From Physella acuta (lineage: Eukaryota > Mollusca > Gastropoda > Physidae): a stretch of 64,000 nucleotides of DNA. The notes beneath the pieces were generated by a model. That model worked only from the letters and a program-made list of their open reading frames with translations. It was not told the origin of the DNA and did not search any database. The translations under genes were made by a program, and so were the position numbers. Every line of letters starts with the position of its first letter. Within the stretch, counting starts at the first letter, position 1. Below, piece after piece: positions 54,189 to 64,000 of this stretch. The stretch spans positions 67,724 to 131,723 of the forward strand of contig NW_026733044.1 in NCBI RefSeq assembly GCF_028476545.1, in the 5' to 3' direction.

Positions 54189-55596
54189 CTTATATACACA
54201 TATAACCTATGAGTAATTTTTAAAATGCAATGTAAAACATATTTCAAATTCTTGTAAACATAATGATAATTATATATTAAGCTAGAAAAGAGTAACTGTT
54301 TATTCAATTTTAAAAAAAAACGGATTGAATGTTGATTTTGAACTAAGTAATCTCGACCATTATAAAAAAAAAGCCTGTTAAATCGCGTTTTCTCTTAAAA
54401 AAAAAAACAAGTAAAAAATAATCAGTTGCCAGTGTAAAATAATGGCATGGTGTTTTTTGTGCTTGATGTTTTAACATCCGTTTGGAAACAGTAAACGTTT
54501 TTAACATGATTTGTTTGGTACTAGACCAGTGCAAGAATCTCGCAAAAAAAAAATGCAGAATTTAAACTAACTCCCCCTCCACACACACCCCGAACACGCA
54601 CACACGCACTCACACATACATTTACAGAAAATAAAGATTTAAATTTGTTAAAATAATAACAGGTAATGTAATTTTAACGTTCGACAACTCTTTCACCATC
54701 TGACCCTATACTTGATAATTCCACAACGGGAGTGCACTGTTGTATATTTTATCCTTCAGATTAATTTAATGATAGTTTAATTCCCTTTTCTCCATATTTT
54801 GTTCACCACAACATGTATTCGCCAATTAACACTTGAATTCCTTATGCCCCAGTTTTTTTTTTACATAAGAAGATTAATCAATATGTATTCCATACATACG
54901 CAACAGAATTTTAGGCTAGTATGCCGTACAATATGGGCGTTTAAAACAAAGTGTTATAGTATACGTGACGGAGTTTTAATTATTTTCGGTTACAATTTAA
55001 AAAAGAAATTCCTATTGGATAATATGAAAAAAGTATTAAATTTGTGTATTTTTGGTTTAAGAATTTTCTTTTTATACCTCAAGTTATTTTCATATTGAGA
55101 TTTAAAAATAAATCACTGTTTGACTACCATTGTTTAAAGTATACGTTAATATAACTTTAATATAGAGGTTTATATCTTTTTTTTAAATTGTGCATTGTAA
55201 TCAAGAAGGCAGTAACATCCTCTAAACTTTTAAGTATATTCATATAAAAAAGCAAAGGGATTGCTTTTCCAGTGCAATCATGCAAAAGATATGTTTTTAA
55301 TTTTACATTTTATTTACCTTGCTTCCTAGTGGTGACTAGATCTAAACGAGCGAGTAAAATTTTGAGCACTTTTAACCAATCAATTTCTTCGAAATTCGAC
55401 ACGTGGGTTAAGACCCGATGATAATGCTATCTGACAACAACATTGACTTAATTGGATGACTAATTATTTTATTATGAATTATTTTGAAAATTCCGCAGTA
55501 CTATACGCCAATTATCGTGTTCATTTTGTTTTTTTTATCATGAAAATATTGTATTTAAATAATTTTTAAGATACTGAAGAAAATAAAGCGGGAGTG
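54181..55596. other. Gene-free stretch
   Basis: A 99-codon plus-strand frame at 54799-55098 has no recognisable motif and AT-driven composition. The segment 54780-55150 resembles 200-530 ('ttttctccatat', 'tgttcac', 'cataca'), so it is repetitive. A degraded copy of the 'ttatttaccttgcttcct' repeat lies at 55305-55500. Confidence 0.5.
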
Positions 55597-55604
55597 ATCT
55601 ATCC

Positions 55605-55716
55605 CAGCCTTTCTTCCAGACTTTTTTCTTGGGGGTGGGGGGGGGGGGGGGAGAGCACTTGATATTTTCCGCGGGGGGGGGGGGGGGGAACGAAGAAATG
55701 CCTGTAAGAAACTCTG
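55605..55716. mobile_element. hAT-type MITE with perfect 8-bp target duplication
   Basis: CAGCCTTTCTTCCAG ... TGTAAGAAACTCTG, 112 bp, flanked by ATCTATCC at 55597-55604 and 55717-55724. Confidence 0.85.
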
Positions 55717-55761
55717 ATCTATCCTAAACTATCTCGAATATTCTTACATTATATTATTGGG

Positions 55762-56220
<459 letters not shown>

Positions 56221-56257
56221 TCAATACTAAAATTTCCAACTAATTGATGCGTAAAAC

Positions 56258-56545
56258 AGACAGACAGCCAGACAGACAGACAGACAGAGAGACAGACAGA
56301 CAGACAGCCAGACAGACAGCCAGACAGACAGACAGACAGACAGCCAGACAGACAGCCAGACAGACAGCCAGACAGCCAGCCAGCCAGACAGACAGACAGA
56401 CAGACAGACAGTTAGCCAGACAGACAGACAGACAGACAGACAGACAGGGATGTGAATGAGAATACTCATGAGAAGATTTCAATGGAAAAAAATAATTCAA
56501 TGGTGCGGCACCGCGCCATTTTGGCACCCCGGCGGTGTAACACAT
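56258..56545. repeat. (CAGA)n/(GCCA) array and start of a family C-like fragment
   Basis: The tetranucleotide array at 56258-56450 is followed by 'gagaatactcatgagaagat ttcaatgg', similar to the text after the CTGT array in the family C element at 24231. The Cys/Leu/Ser-Val open frames are artefacts. Confidence 0.7.
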
Positions 56546-56874
56546 GCGGTCCCTTGACTGGGCGTCCCGTACAGCGGATCAGGTTACTGCCACAAACTGC
56601 GACCAAAAAACAAACCTGTATGAAAGACGGTATAACAATAGGATTAGGGAACCTATCAGGAAGTTGGCTGCACCCGTCATTTATTTTATAGACAACGCCC
56701 AAGCGCATAATGACGTTAAACATAATTAGTAATAATAATCAGCGTTATGTCTATATTAAACGGAATTTATAAACGAACAAAGCGAGTATCGTAATTATCT
56801 TTCTGGCATCGCTAAATAGGGTGGGAAGGGGAGAGAGAATGGGCTAATTGTCTGCTAAGTTTGCTTGTGTTTTT
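56546..56874. other. Gene-free stretch
   Basis: No gene or repeat boundary is visible. Confidence 0.4.
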
Positions 56875-57146
56875 TACAAGCTTTTATTTAACTTGCTTCC
56901 TCTGTCTGTATTTCCGTCTGTCTGTCTTTCTGTCGTCATAGATCGACACTGCCGAACAAAGTGTCGCGCACTTCTAATAGACCGATTTGTTTCAAACTTT
57001 GCACATGGGTCAATTCCCGATGACAAATTTGACTTAATTGGATGCGTAATTAATGTTTACTTTATCGTATACGACGTATAAAGTAAGTATTGCATTCGTA
57101 CAAAAACAAAACAAAACAACAAGAACGACTATGTGTATTCATATGC

Positions 57147-57475
57147 TTATGAGTATGCGTATGCGTACGAGTACGAGTACGAGTACGAGTACGAGTATGA
57201 GTGTGAGTATGAGTATGAGTACGAGTACGAGTATGAGTATGAGTATGAGTATGAGTATGAGTATGAGTATGAGTATGAGTATGAGTATGAGTATGAGTAT
57301 GAGTATGAGTATGAGTATGAGTATGAGTATGAGTATGAGTATGAGTATGAGTATGAGTATGAGTATGAGTATGAGTATGAGTATGAGTGTGAGTGTAAGT
57401 GTGAGTGTAAGTGTGAGTGTGAGTGTGAGTGTGAGTGTGAGTGTGAGTGTGAGTATGAGTGTGAGTGTGAGTTGT
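57147..57475. repeat. (GAGTAT)n hexanucleotide array with ordered variants
   Basis: GAGTAC, then a long uniform GAGTAT block, then GAGTGT/AAGTGT variants at the right end, about 330 bp. The Ser-Met, Glu-Tyr and His-Thr frames are artefacts. Confidence 0.95.
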
Positions 57476-57663
57476 CATCCCCTATCACTTTTAAATAAAA
57501 TTATTCGAGAGAGAATTTAGGGGAGATCACTATCGCTTTGTTATGAATTAATTAAAATTGACTAAATAAAGAAGGAAGACCTACTATTATTCTGCACTAT
57601 TATTCGCACAATTTCCTGTTCATTTGGTGCGTAGTAATTTGTATTAAAAATTTTAAAATACTG

Positions 57664-57953
57664 AAAAAAAAATTCATAAAAAACCGTTTTAATAACAAGC
57701 TTTTATGTAATAATGCACTAAAAAGTAGAAAATAAATTATACACTACTATTTAAATTACTATAAAGAAAAGCGTGAGTCACTTTAGTACTTTAGTACCTA
57801 TTGGATACCTTTACTAATATTTGAGAAGAGACCCACGCTTTTCTTTATAGTAATTTAAATAGTAGTGTATAATTTATTTTCTACTTTTTAGTGCATTATT
57901 ACATAAAAGCTTGTTATTAAAACGGTTTTTTATGATTTTTTTTCTGTACTTTA
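57664..57953. repeat. Near-perfect palindrome, about 290 bp
   Basis: The left arm (from 'ttcataaaaaaccgtttt' to 'taaagaaaagcgtg') and right arm ('cacgcttttctttatag' to 'aaaacggttttttatga') are about 115-125 bp each, around a loop of about 50 bp. The arms contain CTAAAAAGTAGAAAATAA, also present in the palindrome at 42881-43240. Confidence 0.85.
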
Positions 57954-58480
57954 CATGTTTTATTTACAATAGAGTTACATGACTTAAAAACATTGCGCGC
58001 CTACTGAAAGTGATGGCGCAGCCATTGAACGTGATGGCGCAGCTATTGAACGTGATGGCGCAGCTATTGAACGTGATGACGCGTGTGGTGTGGTTGGAGA
58101 GACATGCCTACTAATTCGGTCCAAATTTTAATTAATTCATAAAAAATTAATTAGGCATCCAATTACGTCAAATTTAATTTCAGATTGCATTGTCTTCATG
58201 TCTTGACCTACGTGTCAAATGTGAATCGTATTGGTCAAGTAGAAGTTTCCGAATTTTCACTCCTGCGTTTCGATCTAGACAGACTGACGACTGACGAGGA
58301 AGTGAGTTAAATAAAAGCTTGTACAAAGCATTACAAACGTTTTAATTGCAAGCATTTATGTAATAATGCACTAAATTGAGAAAGTATTTTTTTTCTTTTA
58401 TAATATAATAATACATTACTATTTCAATGATTATAAAAAACGTGGTTCTCTTCCTAAATGTTAGTAAATGTATCAAATTG

Positions 58481-58587
58481 ATGGCGGCAACTAAGGCAAA
58501 AGCCAAGGGAGCTGCCAAGGCAAGCAAATGAGATAAAAATGATGCTGGATAGATTGTTCTGAAATAAAATTTCTTTAATTAAAAAAA
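58481..58587 (+). pseudogene. Retroposed 3' end of a Lys/Ala-rich gene (candidate)
   Basis: The frame reads MAATKAKAKGAAKASK and a stop at 58529-58531. A short 3' UTR follows with AATAAA at 58563 and an A-run at 58579-58587. It looks like the tail of a ribosomal-protein or histone-H1-like mRNA copied back into the genome. Upstream is repeat DNA, so it is a 5'-truncated copy. Identity is unproven. Confidence 0.35.
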
Positions 58588-59118
58588 GTAACCAATTGAT
58601 AATATAGTGACCTACGCTTTTCTATGAAGACGAACACGAACACGAACATGAAGACGAACACAAAGACGAAGACGAACACAAAGACCATTGTTTAATTAAT
58701 CTTGATAACTCTGTCACAAGATACAACAACTCCATTAAATAAACGATCGTGTAAGCCTGCACCTTACATACAAAAGGCGGTCTTTAAAAAATTAAAACAA
58801 GGCTTGCTTTCTTGCATGCGTTCTAACGCGTCGTTAAATTTTTACAAAATGTTTTTTGTCTGCACCGGAATGGACTTGACGGCTGGTTAACCGGGAAAAA
58901 TCATTATGGTTCGTCAGAACAGTGTGCCGATGAGGCGCGGGGACAATGGGCAGATGGGCCGCCGGGACATTGGGCCGATGGCCCGCCTTGAAAGCTGTTG
59001 TACTTGGCCTTTTTATACTCTGATTAAAACCAAGTATTTGTTGGTAAACTTTCTCCAGTTTTGTGAGCGTACCTCTCCATATTACCATTTCTATTTCTTC
59101 ATGTCCAACGGCATACAA

Positions 59119-59119
<1 letters not shown>
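58588..59119. other. Gene-free stretch with a small GAAGAC/GAACAC repeat
   Basis: Units 'gaagac'/'gaacac' lie at 58625-58685. Short frames at 58702-58890 and 58834-59118 lack recognisable features. (TA)n follows at 59120-59190. Confidence 0.45.
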
Positions 59120-59190
<71 letters not shown>

Positions 59191-59195
<5 letters not shown>

Positions 59196-60101
59196 CACAG
59201 TAAGAACTTTAAATCAGACGGACCGCGTTTATTTTGTCCTTGATCGCTTGGACACAGCCAGTCCCCACCAGTTTGTGTAGTAGAACCAGAGTGTTAGGAC
59301 TTGTGCCAGAATGGCTGTAATGCCATTATTTTGCAAGTTGTCTGCGAGTTCTTTTGTTTGCTCGTTTTCCGTTGTTTCATTTTGTTTTTCGTTTGTACGA
59401 CTATTTAGTTGTAAGATGAGGTTATGCGTGTGTATATGTCGAAGAATGTCAAAGCGCACATATATCGTTTATTTAATATAATACCACTCAATTAAAAACA
59501 GGAACGTATTGGCCAACACCTGATATATGTAATAACAACGCTTGCTGACGAAATTAATAGCCTGCTTTTTTATGTCTGCATTGTCTCGATTCAAACATAG
59601 TGTACCGTTAATATCTTAATGCCTTTGTCTTGTCTTCTGCTGTGGATACAGCTACTAGGTCAGTGCCAGCACAGTGGTCATTTCACAACACGAGATATTA
59701 ATAGGACCCGAAACAGTGCCAGAGACATATCGACTTAACAGTTGGAGACTTCCTGCTCTAGACTGTCGTCACAGGGGCATTGCGCATGATCTCTGAACGC
59801 TCGAATTGCCATATTATGTGCAGGCAATGTATTAACGAATGAAATTTAATATCTTTATTGGTAGATATTTAGCGCCAGGGATTAGGGGTATGGTAAGGGT
59901 AAGCTTTGGTTCGGGGTGGATAAGGCTGGGGAGGGTTAAAGATATGGATAGGTTCAGGTAAAGTCGTAGGTATAGGTAAAGTTTTCTAGATAGGAATAGG
60001 GAGATGTATTTAATGTTCCTAATTGAAATTGCTTACACTGGACCTCGCTCGTGTGCTAGTGTGACTTGGTCGTCTAAAACGATAATGTGCAGGCACTAAG
60101 A

Positions 60102-60136
<35 letters not shown>

Positions 60137-60176
60137 TAGAAAGAGAGAGAGAGAGAGAGATGCCTCCCCTTGAAAG
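59191..60176. other. Gene-free stretch
   Basis: A 76-codon minus-strand frame (59459-59229) has no recognisable motif. G-rich 'ggtaagggtaagc' text lies near 59880-60000 and (GA)n at 60105-60160. Confidence 0.45.
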
Positions 60177-60331
60177 CAGTGTTTCTGCCAAACTTTTTTC
60201 TCCGGGGGTGGGGGCGGGGGGTGTGTGTGGGGGGGGGGGACAACATGCGGACACTGGTAAAAGTATATGTTTTCTATATATATTCAATTTCGTTCGAGGG
60301 GCTGATAGACTGATGCCTGGAAGAAACTCTG
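60177..60331. mobile_element. hAT-type MITE, TTTCTTCCAG family
   Basis: CAGTGTTTCTGCCA ... TGGAAGAAACTCTG with flanks cttgaaag and ctagagag (6 of 8). It has a G-rich inside. Confidence 0.65.
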
Positions 60332-60949
60332 CTAGAGAGGGCAAGTGCGTGAACGCTTGTGATTTCTTGAGTAAATCTTGTGAATTCTTTTTGGTGAATG
60401 TTACATGCGAATAGAATATATTCTCGTTGATGATTTTCTTCTATTTAATACTGGTACAACACAGTGTGAGCTCTTGTCATTTATTGTCATTTCGTGTGGT
60501 GAAAATTGCATGTGTATGGAATATATTCTCTTCATTGATTTTGTTCTATTTGATCTTGTTATACCTGGCACAACGAGCCATAAAACCAACAAAACCAAAT
60601 GTAACACCTAGACAAAACCAAGCCATAAAACCAACCAAAACCTAGAAAATTTGTATTAGATTCAGTCCATTTCAGGCAAACTAAAATTACAACGCATGTT
60701 TAGTATATACAGGGATACATGTTTATCTATAACATTACAAATGATCTTAGGACACATGATCTCATGAATAAATATCTAAGGAAAAATTATCTCAAGAGCA
60801 AAAGACTTCAACGACAAAAGATAATTCGATTTGAACATTCTCAGTGTAAAATAATAAAAAAGTGTCATTTTTTTTAGCTAGAATTCGATGTTAATTTTAT
60901 TATATTTATTTAGCTCTCAAGTCGTCTTCTTCTCAAATATATGCAGAGA
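60332..60949. other. Gene-free stretch with a tandem duplication
   Basis: 60408-60467 and 60512-60573 are diverged copies ('gaatatattctc', 'tgattttcttctattt'). The short frames on both strands arise from this duplication. Degenerate 'aaaagacttcaacgacaaaag' units lie near 60740-60830. Confidence 0.5.
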
Positions 60950-62245
60950 AGTTGTTGTTGTGAATTTTCCTTGGGAGGTTTCTGCGGAAAAAAAATTCAA
61001 ATTCGCCTGGGTGGCGCCCCGACAGGGCGCAATTTGTTTTTTCTCTATGTACGGTATATTAAAATAAAAGTCGAATGCGATTTCACGCCGTTCACCCGAT
61101 CGCCATCAAACTTTGGTGAGTTCATTAGAACACTTCAGGTGAGGTTTATGTAAAAAATATTTTTTTTTCAATTTCGCAAGGGTGGCGCCACGGGATAGTG
61201 CGATTTTTCTAAATATATGCCTACGGTATATAAAAATAAAATACGATTGCGGTTCGACACAGTTATCCGAGTGCCATAAAACTTTAGGGAGTTTATAAAT
61301 ACTCCCAAGAAGGTTTCTGGGGTGGTGATGGGGGGTGGTGGGTGGGGAAGGTTTAATTTAGCATGGGCGCCTCCCCCCGGCAGGCTGCGATTTGGCGCCC
61401 TGGTCTCTCCGGTGAGCGCTATGACGACTACGTTCAGTCTAAACAGTGTGATTGACAATGGATAGGATGGGGCGTTACAAACGCTCTCTAAATTGAATTA
61501 TACGTGCGATTTGGCTGCAAACGAAAATTTCACTTTCGGTCCCCAAAGGGTCACATGGGCCGCTGAGGGCCATGTAATACGTTTTATTTTAACAATCAGA
61601 AACAATATCGACTGGGGTGTTTCTTTTTGTCCGTAAAAATTCCAAACAGTTTCGTCACTTTGCGAATGATGCAATTAGCATCCATTTTTAGACAATCCAC
61701 TAAGAAATTGAAATCGAGCATCTAATAATAGACCATTAGTAACGCTAACACATTGCATCAGTCACAGTGATGTTTAAAACACGTCAAATAATTTTTTTTG
61801 CTCATTTGTGTCACTTTAGCGCATAACGCAATCTGCATCATTGTTAACAGGATGCTATTTGGCACGATGGCGCCTGTTAGTTTTAAGGAGCTAGGGTCCG
61901 TACGCGGCGCCTATGCGGTAGTGTAATCGGGGGGGGGGGGGGGGCTCCTGAGAGCGCCCCTCTACGTCCATGACACATGGGCGGTCACCGAAGTGTGTTC
62001 TACCTTATTATTTCGGTGAGTGATTAATGTACATTCAAGTTTTTCATGCTGTAGTGTAGGTAAACCCGTGTCCCGATATTAATGATCCAAGCGCAGGATT
62101 GTTTACACTTAAGTAACTCTCTTTTAGAAAACAAGGTCACGAGTCTAAGAATATAGGATTAGTAACGCATTGATGAAAATCTTTTTATATATTTTGTCGG
62201 ATTTTCTTCTATTTCCGCGGCAACACGCTTGGACGGGTACGCTAG
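60950..62245 (+). mobile_element. Helitron-like element (family C), copy 2
   Basis: It shares with 24231-26045 the 'tggcgccccgacagggcgca' and 'ggtggcgccacgggata' units and the distal block from 'gacaatccactaagaaattg' to 'ttccgcggcaacacgc'. It ends GGACGGGTACG-CTAG before T at 62245, a Helitron-type 3' end. No Rep/helicase is encoded. Confidence 0.65.
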
Positions 62246-62531
62246 TAATATAAATATAAATTAAAAAAAAACATAACACGATAAACCATTACACATACAA
62301 AGTTTTCACGTTTTACATTCTTTTGACAGGCCAGAGGATAGGAATTATTACTGCAAAAATAAAGTGAAACAGATAATTTCAAAACAGATAAATGCACCAA
62401 CACACGACATGTGTAAGGCCGGAAATAAGTATCCTATGTTTGTATTATGTGTTTGTATATATATTTTTTCTCTACGTTTTATGTCCTATGGGACTTAAGG
62501 TTCGAAAGTGTAGTATATGTGTTTATGTTTT

Positions 62532-62534
<3 letters not shown>

Positions 62535-62609
<75 letters not shown>
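62535..62609. repeat. (TA)n microsatellite
   Basis: Pure TA about 50 bp before the gene 3 promoter block. Confidence 0.95.
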
Positions 62610-62613
<4 letters not shown>

Positions 62614-62660
62614 GCGCAATTAAAAAAAATTATCAACGTGTTTAGACTGGCAGTGCTGCT

Positions 62661-62793
62661 TTGATTTTCATTGGACCACGGGTTGTAGGATTCGATTGCG
62701 AAACAATGCTAACCGAGCATGCGCGTATAATCCTATTTAGTTCAGAGGTTAACTGAATCGGTATAAGTTGTGTAGGTGCTCTGTACTCAAGTG
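62661..62793 (+). promoter_or_regulatory. Gene 3 promoter block and non-coding first exon
   Basis: TTGATTTTCATTGGACCACG (62661-62680) matches gene 1 at 19 of 20 bases. GAGCATGCGC at 62715-62724 matches the orphan promoter. The donor is ACTCAAGTG|GTAAGA at 62793. The next exon begins at 63227 after 'attacag'. Confidence 0.65.
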
Positions 62794-63237
62794 GTAAGAA
62801 CTTACTTTTAATTGTTCATTGCCGCGTAAGTGTTATTTGTATTGAAGACAGTAGATAAAAACATGAATTTTATTGGCGCTGTGAAATATTACTAGACTCT
62901 CGAAAGTTAACCAAAATGCTTTTGCTTAAAATCAGTCGGACACTCATAATAGATAACGTTTTGTACCTTTTTGAAATAACGCGCACTTTATAGTAGAGAT
63001 AATCTGTGTTAACTTCTCATCTGAAATACAATTTTGTGTGATCTTTAAATAAAGTTTTGTTTTGTATGTTAGTTATGTTATGTTATTACCTCATCAGTAA
63101 AGCAGGCTGCTTTTCAATTCTTAAAATCGCAAACTTGCGAAAACAACTCATTCACGTTAAATTTAAGAATATGTTGTTTTTATTTACGTCTATTTTTTTA
63201 AAGAATTCCGGTTAGGAGAATTACAGAGATTTGAACA

Positions 63238-63975
63238 ATGGCAGCCACGAAAGAAATGTTCCTTACCGCGTTTATCCTGATAGTTACAATTGGACTAGCT
63301 TCGGGAGGTAGGCCACGTATAATCTACTTAGTTTCCTGGTGTGGTTGAGGAATGTTAAGGTTTCTGATGTTGTTAATATAGAATAGAAAATTAGTTTTGT
63401 TAAATGCAGTATACATTTGAAAATATAGGGAAAATGAACATAGTAGATGCTATTGTATTTGGGAGTAACAACACATTTATTGAAAAAAATTATTTGGAAC
63501 GTCGTATTTCAACTATTTGCGGCTTTTGATCGGATACAATAGTTTTAACGATAATTTTTTATTAGCTACTTCCTATTTAAATTATTTTGTGAATCAATTT
63601 TCGTTGTAAATTTGCTCCTTGTTTTTATATTATATAAAGTTTTCTGCAACACAAGTTAAAAATTAATGAATAGCTGAAATACAGAAAACACACTAAGAGC
63701 AGAAATCGAATTATACACATATTCATACACATAAGCAAATACGCAAAATTTAGTAGAAAAAGGCCCTACGAGAAATCTTCAGAAATAACAGTAACAGATC
63801 AAACGGTTTATGTTTATCTGTAAATAAAAAAAAAAAAAGAGATTTTAAATTTTACTGAGATAAATATTTTTTTTTTAAATAATGGTGCAGACTGCGATAG
63901 TGTAGCCAAACAATGCTATGCAACATTCAATCAAACTGTGAATCAACACCCGACAGACAAAGTTGTCATATGCAG
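63238..63975 (+). CDS. Gene 3 (5' part): secreted cysteine-rich protein of the same family
   Basis: Two coding exons are in the window: 63238-63307 (70 bases, MAATKEMFLTAFILIVTIGL as signal peptide) and 63891-63975 (DCDSVAKQCYATFNQTVNQH, then PTDKVVIC). The spacing C-x6-C-x18-C, the phase 1 and phase 2 borders and the donor TGCAG|GTTCGT equal gene 2. NQT is a possible glycosylation site. The remaining exons, including any GPI signal, lie beyond the window end. The short introns contain no arrays, unlike genes 1 and 2. Confidence 0.75.
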
Positions 63976-64000
63976 GTTCGTGTACAAAGATTTCAATTAT

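Larger units (their letters stand above)
56875..58323. mobile_element. Fold-back element with long diverged inverted ends
   Basis: TACAAGCTTTTATTTAACTT at 56875 is mirrored by 'gagttaaataaaagcttgta' ending at 58323. The roughly 200 bp inside each end correspond ('tagatcgacactg', 'tttgacttaattggatgcg') but are clearly diverged. The middle holds a hexanucleotide array and a near-perfect palindrome. There is no coding sequence. It may be one fold-back element or two copies inserted head to head. Confidence 0.55.

Noticed and set aside
54799-55098. 99-codon frame as a small gene
   Set aside because: The composition is AT-driven, no motif or splice support is seen, and the surrounding text resembles a repeat also present near 200-530.
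56227-56545. Cys-Leu-Ser-Val rich 'knottin-like' frames of 80-101 codons
   Set aside because: They are the translation of a CAGA/GCCA tetranucleotide array.
57053-57520. 113-155 codon Ser-Met/Glu-Tyr/His-Thr frames
   Set aside because: They are reads through the (GAGTAT)n array.

Overview
The window is AT-rich, intron-rich eukaryotic DNA, about 64 kb. Animal, most likely mollusc (snail-like), is an inference from the gene structures, the repeat style (long (TA)n arrays, Helitron-like and hAT-like non-autonomous elements) and a GMR1-type LTR element; the sequence alone does not prove the taxon.

Host genes. The main content is a head-to-tail cluster, all on the + strand, of a small gene family that I do not recognise as a described one. 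Gene 1 (coding exons 18495-32344), gene 2 (49410-52707) and gene 3 (63238 to beyond the window end) share a non-coding first exon with a conserved promoter block, a signal-peptide exon of exactly 70 coding bases, a variable cysteine exon, a 119-base cysteine exon, a 27-base micro-exon and a last exon that encodes a GPI-anchor signal. All intron phases agree. The predicted products are about 130-157 residue, six-cysteine, GPI-anchored surface proteins. In gene 1 the stalk before the GPI signal is lengthened by four copies of a 30-bp in-frame repeat. A fourth promoter plus first exon (about 35182-35285) has no coding exons after it and looks like a relic copy. On the minus strand, 11640-13299 holds exons of a PLP-dependent aminotransferase of the kynurenine/alpha-aminoadipate aminotransferase type, apparently a fragment.

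Mobile DNA by region. 1-8.8 kb: hAT-type MITEs with 8-bp target duplications, SINEs, a 487-bp GC-rich retroposon with a 13-bp target duplication, and a Helitron-like element. 8.86-17.5 kb: three copies of a DNA transposon with a KRBA2/Ginger-like integrase, zinc-finger domain and GGCCGGCCAATGCGCG subterminal repeats. They surround the aminotransferase fragment and are bracketed by an identical 165-bp direct repeat. 18-32 kb: introns of gene 1 packed with Helitron-like elements, an 880-bp hexanucleotide array and an ORF1-like retroelement fragment. 36.0-43.5 kb: a young, broken Ty3/gypsy element of the GMR1 group (integrase before reverse transcriptase) with both LTRs; the 3' LTR carries a 1-kb insertion ending in a 132-bp-armed palindrome. 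44-48 kb: two solo LTRs and more MITEs. 48-64 kb: genes 2 and 3 with Helitrons, a fold-back element and further arrays.

No CRISPR array, operon or intact RNA gene was seen; one tRNA-His-like sequence has a damaged acceptor stem. Most long open frames here are reads through (TA)n, hexanucleotide or Helitron low-complexity DNA and are not genes. Boundaries of repeats were read by eye, and exon joins were inferred from splice consensus and paralog comparison.
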